In this document: in pieces, positions 49,195-59,725 of the stretch
How the letters are laid out: every line of letters begins with the position of its first letter
Numbering within the stretch: the stretch's first letter is position 1
NCBI RefSeq assembly: GCF_015057185.1
Contig: NZ_SVEV01000003.1
Location: forward strand, 62,001-126,000
Reading direction: 5' to 3'
DNA: 64,000 nt
Origin: Pseudobutyrivibrio sp.
Lineage (GTDB): Bacteria; Bacillota; Clostridia; Lachnospirales; Lachnospiraceae
Notes under the pieces: generated by a model
Told to the model about the DNA's origin: nothing
The model's input: only the letters and a program-made list of their open reading frames with translations
Databases searched by the model: none
Position numbers and translations under genes: made by a program

Positions 49195-50710
49195 GAATAG
49201 TATACTAAAAACAGCGACCGTTATTACAGTGTTTACGTTAGTTTCAAAAATATTTGGTTTTTTTAGAGAACTGATAATTGCATATTTTTTTGGAACTACT
49301 AAAGAGGTTGACATGTATGTTATCGCGGTGAACATACCAACTATAATATTGGGATTTATAACATGTGTAGGTACTGCACTAATTCCAGTATATAATGAGA
49401 TTGTAATAAAAGATGGGAAAAGAAAAGGTGTAGGTTTTGTCTCATATTTAGTTGTATTAATGACCATAATTTGTGGGGTTATTATTGTTATATGTTCCTT
49501 TAATGCTATTAGTATTACAAAACTAACAGCACCAGGATTTGATAATGAAATGGTTTATAGAACTGCTAAATATTTAAAAATTTCAATGTGGAACCTATTA
49601 TTAGTTACATTGATTAATATCTATATATGCTACTTAAATTCAAACAACCACTTTTCTAAAGCCGCAATTTGTATGCTATTTCATAGTTCTATTCAAATAA
49701 TATTCACTGTACTGGCAAGTTTTTTAGGTCCAGTTTTTTTGACTATAGGTTTTGTTTTTGCAAATATATTCTATTTGATTGCACTAATTATAATGAGTTA
49801 TAGTGTAGGATATCGTTTTAATTCTCTTTATGTAAAAAAAGATTATATAGTTTTATTAATAAAACTATTAATTCCTATCGCCGTCAGTACACTAATAACT
49901 CAGATTAACGGATATATAGATAAATATTTTGCTTCCTCGTTGCCTGACGGAAGTATTTCGGCACTTCATTATTCGAATATAATCAGAACTTTTGTAATAA
50001 TGATGTTTAACACGGGACTAACTACCATATTTTTCCCTATGGTTTCTAAAATGGTTGCCAAAAAAAGAATTAATGATGTAGAAAAAGCAATAGTTGCCTC
50101 TTTAAAATACATTGTTATGGTGTTTTGCCCTGTGGCTATTATGTTAATTATTTTTTCTGAGCCGATAACAAGTGTTTTATTTGAAAGAGGAGCGTTTGAT
50201 ACAGTATCTGTTGCCATGACAACGAGTGCCGTTAGAATGTATGCAATTGGAATTATGGCGGTTGCTTTACGAGATGTATTGTTTAATTTTTACTATGCAA
50301 TAAAAGACACAATGTTTACGCTTTGGATAAGTGTGCTTGTTATAGTAATAAATGTAGCATTAAATATTTTTATAGTTGGGGTAATGGGAGTCGCTGGTTT
50401 GGCGTTAGCAACAAGTTTGTCTGCAATATGTATAGTTCCGCTTTTGTTTTATAGACTCAATAGATATATTCATATTGATAAAATTTTTAGTTTAAAACAT
50501 TGGATTATCAAAATATTACTATCTAATACTATTCCAGTAATACTTGTTATATTAATAAATGTTTTTTTGGATATAAATAAATATATTATGCTTGTTGTAG
50601 GTGGATTAATCTACCTATTATTCTATTATATAATGCTCAAATTTCTACATATAGAAGAAATAGTGATTCTTGAAAATAAAGTGTTATGCTATTTTGAAAA
50701 AAGGAATTAG
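49187..50710 (+). CDS. MurJ/MviN-like lipid II or polyprenyl-glycan flippase
   Basis: TVITVFTLVSKIFGFFRELIIAYFFGTTKEVDMYVIA; multi-TM MVF family. Confidence 0.88.
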   Translation: MNKNSILKTATVITVFTLVSKIFGFFRELIIAYFFGTTKEVDMYVIAVNIPTIILGFITCVGTALIPVYNEIVIKDGKRKGVGFVSYLVVLMTIICGVIIVICSFNAISITKLTAPGFDNEMVYRTAKYLKISMWNLLLVTLINIYICYLNSNNHFSKAAICMLFHSSIQIIFTVLASFLGPVFLTIGFVFANIFYLIALIIMSYSVGYRFNSLYVKKDYIVLLIKLLIPIAVSTLITQINGYIDKYFASSLPDGSISALHYSNIIRTFVIMMFNTGLTTIFFPMVSKMVAKKRINDVEKAIVASLKYIVMVFCPVAIMLIIFSEPITSVLFERGAFDTVSVAMTTSAVRMYAIGIMAVALRDVLFNFYYAIKDTMFTLWISVLVIVINVALNIFIVGVMGVAGLALATSLSAICIVPLLFYRLNRYIHIDKIFSLKHWIIKILLSNTIPVILVILINVFLDINKYIMLVVGGLIYLLFYYIMLKFLHIEEIVILENKVLCYFEKRN

Positions 50711-50864
50711 TAATCAAAATAGGTAATACTGAGGCATAATAGATAAGTCGGGAGAGCGCGCGAGTTTATTATTTTAGAGTATAATTTGTTTAGTAATTTC
50801 AAAGTAAACAAATGGAAAGGAATATAGATTAGTTTGTTATCAAATTAATTTCATAAAGATAAAT

Positions 50865-51440
50865 ATGAATTCATTATACAGAAGAGTAATAAAGAGAATA
50901 CTGGATTTAATTATAGGTGTTATTTTGCTGTTCCTCTTGGGATGGCTTATAATAGTTCTGTCAATTGTAATAGTTTTAGCAGAAGGGAGGCCGGTCTTTT
51001 TTAAGCAAAAACGCGTTGGTCAATATGGCAGACCTTTTAATATATATAAATTTAGGACAATGGTAAAAAATGCAGAGAAAATTGGTCCTAAACAGACGAA
51101 TAGAGAAGATTCAAGAATAACAAAGGTTGGGAAATTATTGAGAAAAACCAGTTTGGATGAATTACCACAAATTGTAAATTTGATTAAAGGTGATATGAGT
51201 GTGGTTGGATATCGTCCTGGTGTTTATGAAAACTATACAGAGAACGATTTTAAATCAGGAATGTTTGATGTGAAACCAGGTATAACTGGCTATGCTCAGG
51301 TTAATGGCCGTAGTAGCTTGAGTTTGGAAGAGAAAAGAATGTGGGAATTGAAATATGTAAAAGATATTTCATTTTGTGTTGACTTATTAATAATACTTAA
51401 GACTATAAAAGTAGTGATTAGTAGAAGTAATTCATATTAG
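50865..51440 (+). CDS. Priming sugar transferase (WcaJ/PglC type)
   Basis: KRILDLIIG, GRPVFFKQKRVGQYGRPFNIYKFRTM, SLDELPQIVNLIKGDMSVVGYRPG, KPGITGYAQVNGRSSL. Confidence 0.92.
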   Translation: MNSLYRRVIKRILDLIIGVILLFLLGWLIIVLSIVIVLAEGRPVFFKQKRVGQYGRPFNIYKFRTMVKNAEKIGPKQTNREDSRITKVGKLLRKTSLDELPQIVNLIKGDMSVVGYRPGVYENYTENDFKSGMFDVKPGITGYAQVNGRSSLSLEEKRMWELKYVKDISFCVDLLIILKTIKVVISRSNSY

Positions 51441-51529
51441 ATATAAAATGATTCTATTTGAGTTGAGTAGAATATTCAGTAAAATGGATAATTATATATG
51501 GATAATATAGGATAAGGTGTGATTTTGTT

Positions 51530-52735
51530 ATGAAAAAAGTATTTATGGTTTCCTATGGTGGTGGACATTGCAATATAATAAAGTCGGTATATGAGAGACT
51601 AAATAAAGAAACTGATATAGAAATTGAATATTTAGCATTAACTGGTGCTCCATTGCAACTTCAAAAATCAGGAATAAAGCATATAACTATTGAAGATTTT
51701 GCTAAAAGACTTCCTTATTATAAAAAAATAGTGGAGTATGGAAAATTGTATGGAACTGAATACCACGATAAAAATTTTGGGATTCCGTTAAATCATACAA
51801 TTTCATACTATGGAGTAGGAATGTATGATTTAATAAACGATTTGGGGAGAGAAAGTGCCGAGAAGCAATTCTATGAAAAAAATAGAAAGGCTTTTTTGCC
51901 AGTGGAATCATTAGTAACCTACTTAGAATTAATAAAACCAGATGTTTGTGTGGTTACATCAAGTCCGAGAATGGAAATGGCGACAGGTTTGGCAGCTCAA
52001 AGATTAGGAATACCAGTGGTTCGAATAAATGATTTGCCAGTGACAGATGAAATAGGTTATCCATGTTTTCTATGTGTGATGAATAGCTGGGCCAAACAAT
52101 TTGCAATTTCCCGAAAAAATATTTCAGAAAAGTCAATTTTTATTACTGGTCAACCTGTATTTGAAGAAAATTTAAAAATATCAAATCAATTTATATATGA
52201 TGTAAAAAAGAGAATTAATTCAGAAAAGTACAGGAATGTAGTGACTTTTTTTTCTGAAAATGGAGTTAATCAAATTGACGATATAAAGCGTTTAATATCA
52301 ATAGCAAAAAACAAGAAAAATGTGTTATTTATAATAAAGCTTCATCCAAATCAGAATATAAATACATATTCATTTCTAAACGATGAAAATGTGATTGTTA
52401 CTAAAATTGAAGCAAAACCGTTCTACTATATATCGGATTTAGTAATTACAACATTTTCAACTACAGGTATGGAAGCGGCGTTAATGGGAATTCCTTTGAT
52501 TGTAGTAAATTTTGAAAACAGAACTTTTCCATTAGATTATACGGAAATGGGGCTTGCAATTACTTGTAGGAAAGAAGAAGAATTAGAATTTTATATTGAT
52601 AAATTACTTGATAATAATAGTTTTGAATATAGAAAATTAAAATCTTCTCAAAGAGAATTTGAATTTGTGAAAAATGCAGCAGAGAATATTAATGAGGTTA
52701 TTTTAAAGGCTTTAGAATATGACATAAAACATTAA
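51530..52735 (+). CDS. GT-B-like protein of a polysaccharide locus
   Basis: MVSYGGGHCNIIKSVYERL, IKLHPNQNINTY, TTFSTTGMEAALMGIPLIVV. Confidence 0.55.
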   Translation: MKKVFMVSYGGGHCNIIKSVYERLNKETDIEIEYLALTGAPLQLQKSGIKHITIEDFAKRLPYYKKIVEYGKLYGTEYHDKNFGIPLNHTISYYGVGMYDLINDLGRESAEKQFYEKNRKAFLPVESLVTYLELIKPDVCVVTSSPRMEMATGLAAQRLGIPVVRINDLPVTDEIGYPCFLCVMNSWAKQFAISRKNISEKSIFITGQPVFEENLKISNQFIYDVKKRINSEKYRNVVTFFSENGVNQIDDIKRLISIAKNKKNVLFIIKLHPNQNINTYSFLNDENVIVTKIEAKPFYYISDLVITTFSTTGMEAALMGIPLIVVNFENRTFPLDYTEMGLAITCRKEEELEFYIDKLLDNNSFEYRKLKSSQREFEFVKNAAENINEVILKALEYDIKH

Positions 52736-52919
52736 ACTTATTGACAATAAATAGTATTAGAGTAATGTTTTAGAGTAGCATACGATTTAATACAATGATT
52801 TTACAGTTAATCAAGTGGGCATATGTAATTTGGATATATATAGGGTCAATAGAAAAATAGATTTTTAAACAGTATAGTATATAAATGAAAGGGATAGTAT
52901 AGTACTATCAAAATTAGAT

Positions 52920-53552
52920 ATGGAACATTTAATCATAATAGGAGCAGGAGGATATGCTAAGTCAGTATTGGATTCTATAGATTATTATAATTATAGAGTC
53001 GATGGGTTTTTAGACGAATTTTCAAATAGTAAAGACCATTTGGGATATGAAATAAAATGGAAGTCATTAAATGAAATAGAATGTCCTCAAAAATATTTTT
53101 ATTTTATAGCGATAGGAAATAATCAACGTCGAAAATTGTGGTACGATAAATTAAAATCTAAGAATCTTAGGTTAATAAATGTTGTTGATAGATCAGCGAT
53201 TATTTCACCAGAGGCAAAAATAGGAAATGGTTGTTTTTTCGGCAAAATGTCGGTTGTAAATAGCAAGGCTGTTATAGGTGATAATTGTATTGTGAACACA
53301 AAGTCATTAGTAGAGCACGGGTGTAAGGTAAGTGATCATGCGAATATCTCAACAAATGCTGTTATTAATGGAGATGTAATTATAGGAGAGGGGACTTTTG
53401 TAGGAACAAGTTCAACTACAATTGGTCAAAAGAAAATTGGTTCGTGGTCAACAATTGGTGCGGGGGCAGTTGTGATAAAAGATGTGAATGATGGGGTCAC
53501 AGTAGCTGGAGTTCCAGCTAAAGTAATAAAAGAAGGAGCTATGTTGGGCTAA
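52920..53552 (+). CDS. NeuD/PglD-like sugar O/N-acetyltransferase (left-handed beta-helix)
   Basis: LIIIGAGGYAKSVLDSI; hexapeptide repeats; GAGAVVIKDVNDGVTVAGVPAKVIK. Confidence 0.88.
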   Translation: MEHLIIIGAGGYAKSVLDSIDYYNYRVDGFLDEFSNSKDHLGYEIKWKSLNEIECPQKYFYFIAIGNNQRRKLWYDKLKSKNLRLINVVDRSAIISPEAKIGNGCFFGKMSVVNSKAVIGDNCIVNTKSLVEHGCKVSDHANISTNAVINGDVIIGEGTFVGTSSTTIGQKKIGSWSTIGAGAVVIKDVNDGVTVAGVPAKVIKEGAMLG

Positions 53553-53574
53553 AAATAAGCTCATAAAGAATAAT

Positions 53575-54612
53575 ATGGAAAGAATATTTATTGTAGCAGA
53601 AATAGGATGCAATCATAATGGTAGTAAGGATTTGGCAAAAAAAATGATACTTACAGCAAAAGAGTGTGGTGTAGATGCGGTGAAGTTTCAGGTATTTAAA
53701 GCGTCAAGTCTCATCTCCAAGTATGCACCAAAGGCTGATTATCAAATAGCAACAACAGGAGAATCTGATACTCAGCTAGAAATGACATCAAAACTTGAGT
53801 TGAGTTATGCTGATATAGTTGAATTAAAAGAATATGCGGAATCGTTGGGGCTTATTGCTTTTTCTACCCCATTTGATATAGATTCAATAAAGTTTTTATG
53901 TTCAATAGGACAAAATTTATGGAAAATCCCATCTGGAGAGATAACGAATTTGCCATATTTAGAGATGATAGGGGCAATTAAATGTAGTGAGAAAAAAATT
54001 ATTCTTTCTACAGGAATGGCATCAAAAGAAGAAATTAAAACTTGTATAAATGTGCTAAAAAATGCGGGGACAAAAGAAGAAGAATTAGTATTACTACACT
54101 GTAATACTGAATATCCGACTCCTGATTATGATGTAAATATATTAGCTATAAACGATTTAAAGAAATCATTTCCTAACATTTCGGTTGGATTTTCGGATCA
54201 CTCCGAGGGATGTGTTGCGGCTATAGCTGCATCAGCTATAGGAATTAGTTTAATAGAGAAGCATTTTACATTAGATAAAAATTTTCCAGGACCAGATCAT
54301 AAGGCATCTGTCAATCCAAACGAGTTGATGGAACTGGTTAAGAATGTGCGCAGAGTGGAAAGTATGCTTGGTGATGGAAGAAAAAAAGTTACAGAATCTG
54401 AACTTAAGAATAAGATAGTTGCTAGAAAATCAATAGTTGCACTTAGAGATATTAAAAAGGGAGAATTCTTTACGCCTGATAATATTACATGTAAACGTCC
54501 AGGGAATGGAATTAGTCCAATGCAATGGTATGATGTTATAGGAAAGGAGGCACAAAAAGACTTTCTAGAAGATGAGCTTATTGAATTAGAAGGGGTTTAT
54601 TGGCAACAATAG
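53575..54612 (+). CDS. neuB: N-acetylneuraminate/nonulosonic acid synthase (NeuB-like)
   Basis: IFIVAEIGCNHNGSKDLAKKMI, VKFQVFKAS, FSTPFD, LLHCNTEYPTP, GFSDHSEG, EKHFTLDKNFPGPDHKAS; SAF domain ARKSIVALRDIKKGE. Confidence 0.92.
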   Translation: MERIFIVAEIGCNHNGSKDLAKKMILTAKECGVDAVKFQVFKASSLISKYAPKADYQIATTGESDTQLEMTSKLELSYADIVELKEYAESLGLIAFSTPFDIDSIKFLCSIGQNLWKIPSGEITNLPYLEMIGAIKCSEKKIILSTGMASKEEIKTCINVLKNAGTKEEELVLLHCNTEYPTPDYDVNILAINDLKKSFPNISVGFSDHSEGCVAAIAASAIGISLIEKHFTLDKNFPGPDHKASVNPNELMELVKNVRRVESMLGDGRKKVTESELKNKIVARKSIVALRDIKKGEFFTPDNITCKRPGNGISPMQWYDVIGKEAQKDFLEDELIELEGVYWQQ

Positions 54613-54620
54613 GGGGAAAT

Positions 54621-55757
54621 ATGATTTGTTTAATTGATTGTAGAGTGGATAACGTTCTGAGTAATAATTATTTAGAATTAAACTTATGGGGGAAGCCTTG
54701 TTTTGCATATGTTATTGATTCTGTAATAAGTGCGAGAGTATTCTCAGATATTATTATCATTACTGAGTCAAAAAGGATAATTAATTATTGTCAGAATATG
54801 TATCCAAAGATTTGTATATTCAGTACAATACAGAGAAATCTATTACAAGAGGATTACTTTTGTATCAGTGGGAGAGCACCTTTAATATCAGCAAAAACAA
54901 TAAAAAAAGCTTTTAGAAAATTTTCTAATAAGACTATAATTTCCTCACGTAGTGAGGCAATTGTAGATTTTAATAGAGAAGATATTTCTAATTACACTGG
55001 TGTGGAGGAACGGACATTTAATGCTTTTATAATATCAAAAGGAGGAATGAAGCAGCATTCAGATGTAATGTTATATAATGTCCCTAGTATAGAAGCAGTT
55101 GTAATTAATAGTAATAACGATTTTGAATTGGCGTTAGTGCTAAAGAGAAAGCAAAATAATAGATTAATACTAGATAATGCGATAAAAAATGAGATAAATA
55201 AAAAGAATAAAACGTTTAGCGAGATATCGAAACAAAAGTCAGTTTGTCTTATTGGACATTCCCAAATCGCACAATGGAAATTGCAATCTATATTTGGTTA
55301 TGAAGTAAGAAATTGCGGTATTTCTGGAATTTCAAGTTTCGAGTATAATAAATATTTATTGGAAACAAAAAAACTAAAATGTGATGATGATATTTGTATT
55401 GTGATGCATGGAACAAATGATATAGTCTTGGATTATACGTTGGACAAAATTGTCACTAGTATTGAAAATACTATAGAGTACATTAGGAATGAAAGTCCAA
55501 AGTCAGTAATCTTTTTCTTATCATGTATGCATGTTAATGGTAGATTAGATAGAAATAATGCTAAGATTGACGAATTGAACCGCCAACTAAAAAAACATCT
55601 CAAGAATGTAGTGAAGTGGATAGATACTTGTTTTATGGATAATCAGTTTGGATTACTTGATGAGAAATACACATTGGATGGTTTGCATTTAAATGAATTG
55701 GGGTACGATGTTTTAAGAGAAAGATTAGAATTTGAAATGAGAAAAATGAATTTATGA
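54621..55757 (+). CDS. SGNH hydrolase with a degenerate cytidylyltransferase-like N-terminal domain
   Basis: C-terminal GHSQIAQW, VMHGTNDIVLD, DGLHLNELGYDVL. N-terminal CLIDCRVDNVLSNNYLELNLWGKPCFAYVIDSVI resembles NeuA without its P-loop. The ATG at 54621 after AGGGGG is preferred over the tracked TTG at 54600. Confidence 0.75.
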   Translation: MICLIDCRVDNVLSNNYLELNLWGKPCFAYVIDSVISARVFSDIIIITESKRIINYCQNMYPKICIFSTIQRNLLQEDYFCISGRAPLISAKTIKKAFRKFSNKTIISSRSEAIVDFNREDISNYTGVEERTFNAFIISKGGMKQHSDVMLYNVPSIEAVVINSNNDFELALVLKRKQNNRLILDNAIKNEINKKNKTFSEISKQKSVCLIGHSQIAQWKLQSIFGYEVRNCGISGISSFEYNKYLLETKKLKCDDDICIVMHGTNDIVLDYTLDKIVTSIENTIEYIRNESPKSVIFFLSCMHVNGRLDRNNAKIDELNRQLKKHLKNVVKWIDTCFMDNQFGLLDEKYTLDGLHLNELGYDVLRERLEFEMRKMNL

Positions 55758-56443
55758 AAAAAATAGCAATTATACCAGCTAGATCTGGTTCAAAAGGAAT
55801 TAAAGATAAAAACATTATAGATTTTGATGGCAAGCCTATGATGGCATATTCGATAGAAGCAGCAATGGATTCAAATTGTTTTAGTCAGATTATAGTGTCG
55901 ACTGATTCAACAAAGTATGGTTCGATTGCAAAAGAATATGGAGCAGATGTAGTATATCGAGATGAAAGAGTATCAAATGATTTGGCAACAACATATATGG
56001 TAATTAAAGACTTATACACCAAGATAGAACATAATCATGATTATTTTGTTTTATTGCAGCCGACGTCTCCATTAAGAACATATAAACATATACAAGGTGC
56101 GATTGAATTATTTGAGGAACGATATAATGATTATGATTTCCTTGTTTCGGTAAAAGAGGCAGAGCATAGTAGGTTGCTGGTTAATCCAATAGACAAGGAT
56201 CTTTCATTAAAGTATTTTGATGTAGATTATGCAAATTATAGACGACAGAGCTATAAAGACTACGTGCCAAATGGCTCAATTTTTATTGCAAAAATAGAAG
56301 CTTATTTTGCACAAAAACATTTTTTTGGTGCAAAATCGCTAGCATATATAATGAATGATTTGGATTCAGTAGATGTAGATACAGAACTGGATTATAAATT
56401 TGCATTGTTGTGCATGGAAGAGAGAAAAAGGATGGAGAAATAA
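55754..56443 (+). CDS. neuA: CMP-N-acetylneuraminate/nonulosonate cytidylyltransferase
   Basis: IAIIPARSGSKGIKDKNIIDFDGKPMMAYSIEAA, VSTDSTKYGSIA, LLQPTSPLRT. Confidence 0.92.
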   Translation: MKKIAIIPARSGSKGIKDKNIIDFDGKPMMAYSIEAAMDSNCFSQIIVSTDSTKYGSIAKEYGADVVYRDERVSNDLATTYMVIKDLYTKIEHNHDYFVLLQPTSPLRTYKHIQGAIELFEERYNDYDFLVSVKEAEHSRLLVNPIDKDLSLKYFDVDYANYRRQSYKDYVPNGSIFIAKIEAYFAQKHFFGAKSLAYIMNDLDSVDVDTELDYKFALLCMEERKRMEK

Positions 56444-57586
56444 ATGAAGAAGGTGTCATTTGTCACGGGGTCTAGAGCTGATTATGGTATAGTACGTAAA
56501 TATTTAGATTTGCTTAATAATGATAAATCTATAGAATTATCTTTGCTAGTTACAGGTTCATTGTTGAGTGCGGAGTATGGTAAGCAAATAGAATTAATTT
56601 ATAAAGATGGATTTAAAGTTGAAAAGAGTTTTGAGATTCCTATTTCAACTATTAATAACAAAGCAGTGATTCATGCTATGTCAGTTGCACTTGATGAATT
56701 TGGAGAATATTTCACTGAGAATAAGCCGGATTTATTAATTATTCTAGGTGATAGATATGAAATGTTGTCTGTCGCAATAGCTGCTGCAATGAATAGAGTG
56801 GCGATTTTGCATATTCACGGAGGGGAAGCAACATATGGTAACTATGATGAGTTTATTAGACATTCTATTACTAAGATGAGTTTATATCATATTACTGCCA
56901 CAGAAGAGTATAGAAGAAGGGTAATACAACTGGGAGAAAATCCTGAAAGGGTTTTTAATTTAGGTTCTTTGGGGGCAGAAAATTGTATCAATATAGGCGA
57001 GGATGTGCCTTCTTGCATAAAAAAGATAAAGAATTCATCATATTTTGTAGTATTATTCCATCCGGAAACTTTAACGAATGTAAGCACTGAAAAACAAATT
57101 GAAGAAGTTTTAAATGCAATTAAAAAGAATAGTGAATATAAATATGTATTTATAGGAGCTAATGCAGACACAAATTCAGATATTATTAGGGCCAAAGTGA
57201 GAAAATTTGTTGAATCAAATTCGAATTGTTATTATTATGAAAATCTGACAACGTCAGGGTATCATTATTTGCTAAAACATTCAAAGGCATTGATTGGAAA
57301 CTCATCATCTGGAATAATCGAGGCACCATCGTTGGGGATATACACAATTAATATTGGAGAAAGACAGGCTGGCAGGATACGTGGAAATTCTGTTATCGAT
57401 GTAAAGTGCGATGCTAAAACGATTTCAGATGCAATATCTAGAGTGATAAATGAAAACGGAATTCAAATAAATAATCCATATTTTAAGGAAAATGCAGCAA
57501 TTAACTATTATAAGGTTACGTTGAAAATTTTAGATGAAATATGTGATAATGGAGCTAATCAACCCAAGATATTTTTTGACTTGTAG
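56444..57586 (+). CDS. neuC: UDP-N-acetylglucosamine 2-epimerase (hydrolysing), NeuC/LegG-like
   Basis: VSFVTGSRADYGIVRKYL, ILGDRYEMLSVAIAAAMNRVAILHIHGGEATYGNYDEFIRHSITKMS, GNSSSGIIEAPSLG. Confidence 0.9.
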   Translation: MKKVSFVTGSRADYGIVRKYLDLLNNDKSIELSLLVTGSLLSAEYGKQIELIYKDGFKVEKSFEIPISTINNKAVIHAMSVALDEFGEYFTENKPDLLIILGDRYEMLSVAIAAAMNRVAILHIHGGEATYGNYDEFIRHSITKMSLYHITATEEYRRRVIQLGENPERVFNLGSLGAENCINIGEDVPSCIKKIKNSSYFVVLFHPETLTNVSTEKQIEEVLNAIKKNSEYKYVFIGANADTNSDIIRAKVRKFVESNSNCYYYENLTTSGYHYLLKHSKALIGNSSSGIIEAPSLGIYTINIGERQAGRIRGNSVIDVKCDAKTISDAISRVINENGIQINNPYFKENAAINYYKVTLKILDEICDNGANQPKIFFDL

Positions 57587-57609
57587 ATAATACTGTTTAA
57601 GGATTTGTA

Positions 57610-58629
57610 ATGAAATATACTTTTATATGTGATGGTAGTAATAGTAATGGAACGGGTCATTTTTTTAGGTGTTTAAGCATAGCGCAGGAAATTATTATAC
57701 GTGGGGATTCTGTTGCTATGATTGTAAATGATGAGTTAGAATCTTTATTAGGCAAATGTGAATTAGAAGCATATGTTATCAACGGACTTTTCAGAAAAGA
57801 GTGTGAAAACAGAGTGTTAAACTTGTTAGAGCAGTTAGCTTGTGAAATGGTAATAATAGATTCACATAATGCTAATAGATCCTTTTTGGGTACGATAAGT
57901 GCAAATTATTACACTATTTTAATAGATGATTTATTAATGTTTCCCTATCCGGTAGATGTTATTTTGAACTATCACATAGATGTTAGTAAAAATGACTATT
58001 ATGCTTTATATTCAAAATCAAGAATCACAACGCCTAAATTGTTAATTGGTTCTAAATTTTTTCCAATGCGTATTTCGAAAGGAATTAATGAAAAAAAAAG
58101 TCGTATTGATATTTCTTTTTTTGCGGGTGGTTCTGACCCAGCGCATGTAACATTAAAGCTATTGAAAAATATGAATATGTGCACTGTATTGCAGAAACAC
58201 ATTTTACATATAATAGTTGGGGAAATGAATGGAGATTATGACGAAATTAATAGAATTAGTAAAGAGTATAAAAATATAATTATCCATTATGGATTATTGG
58301 ATTTATCATCAATATATAGGTTGACAGACGTTGCAATAACTGCATCAGGTGTCACGCTATATGAGTTAGTTGCATGGGGAATACCAACTATTTCATACTA
58401 TATGGTCAATAATCAAATACATTCATCATATGCATTCGCTAAATTGGGACTTACTATAAATTTAGGAAATTGCGGAGATGAGTGTTTCATTTTCAATCTT
58501 GAAACAGAAGTGGAGCGAATGCTAGATAATAAAGAGTTAGTGAATAGGTTGAAAACTAATAGTAAAAAGTATATTGACATGTGGGGTGCTAAGAGAATTG
58601 TAGATGTTTTAGAAAGAAACTTAAAGTAG
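57610..58629 (+). CDS. PseG-like UDP-sugar hydrolase / GT-B family protein
   Basis: FICDGSNSNGTGHFFRCLSIAQEI, ILIDDLL, SFFAGGSDPAHVTLKLL, AITASGVTLYELVAWGIPTI. Confidence 0.78.
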   Translation: MKYTFICDGSNSNGTGHFFRCLSIAQEIIIRGDSVAMIVNDELESLLGKCELEAYVINGLFRKECENRVLNLLEQLACEMVIIDSHNANRSFLGTISANYYTILIDDLLMFPYPVDVILNYHIDVSKNDYYALYSKSRITTPKLLIGSKFFPMRISKGINEKKSRIDISFFAGGSDPAHVTLKLLKNMNMCTVLQKHILHIIVGEMNGDYDEINRISKEYKNIIIHYGLLDLSSIYRLTDVAITASGVTLYELVAWGIPTISYYMVNNQIHSSYAFAKLGLTINLGNCGDECFIFNLETEVERMLDNKELVNRLKTNSKKYIDMWGAKRIVDVLERNLK

Positions 58630-59725
58630 AAATGGGAGTTTCTATACGGGATGTAAATTATTGATGTACTATTAGATTAGTTGTTCGATGGTAGTTTAGA
58701 TATATTGATAGAATAAGAATTAAATAAAAGAATAATCGTGGATTGGGGTGCTGCAGAGTACAAACTGTTTGTGATGTTGCAACCTGCGCTGATATATTAA
58801 TGACTTAATAATTATAGAAATGCTTTATTAGATGGTCATCATAAGGCCTACTAGTATAGGATATGAATATATATGGTTACAGAAAAGGGTCTTGAACATA
58901 AGTAGGGTAAATATAACTTGTTTATTCAATACTATGCATTGATGATGTAGCTAATAGAGCATGTATCAGGGAGTACAAATAGTCTGTTAGTAGAGTATAA
59001 ATCTATAAAATATTGTATCAATCACGACAGATGTCAGAAACTACAGTTTGTTTTTAGTAGGTGCATGAATATTTTGTTTGAAAGATATTTGTCTTCACAG
59101 AATATGAATGATATAAAGACGTTGTCCTCATTTGCTTACAAATGATAGTTTTGTGAAATCTAATATAATAATTAATGGAGAAATGTTACAAGATATGAAG
59201 AATTTTGCAATATCCATAGTATAATTCGCAAAGTTTATTTAATATTTTTTGCTCCTAGTATTAGTCTAAATACAATTGTAGTGATAGCTACAAACATAAT
59301 CGTCAATACTAAAAGTTTAATTTTAGATTATGTATAATAGCGTTGATGAATCAAAAATCATCCAATTGATTTCTAGGAAAATGGTACAGGTTTTTAGAAA
59401 TCATTCTCTCTATCCTATTCAGAGTTTTATGTGCAACTAACAATAACCTGTGATTTCCAATTATTGTCTGATAAGTATTCTTTATGAGAATCATATATCC
59501 GGATTTTTTTTTGTGGTGTATATCGTATCTTAGGAAATATAATTTTAACAAGAGTTTTTAACGAAAAAAGAGTTTTGTAAAAATTACGATATAGTTTTAT
59601 AGTGTTCATGATATTAAAGAATATGCTATTTTGATTGATTGTGGTGCTATACTCCGCATATTTTTAGATTTTTAATATAATGTTTTGTCTAGTAAGTGAC
59701 AATTATTAGAGGTAAAAATTGATTT

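Noticed and set aside
50740-50785. Promoter-like TATAAT (50780-50785) upstream of the priming sugar transferase with gcgcgc tract
   Set aside because: No extended TG and no plausible -35 at correct spacing; AT-rich background makes a chance TATAAT likely
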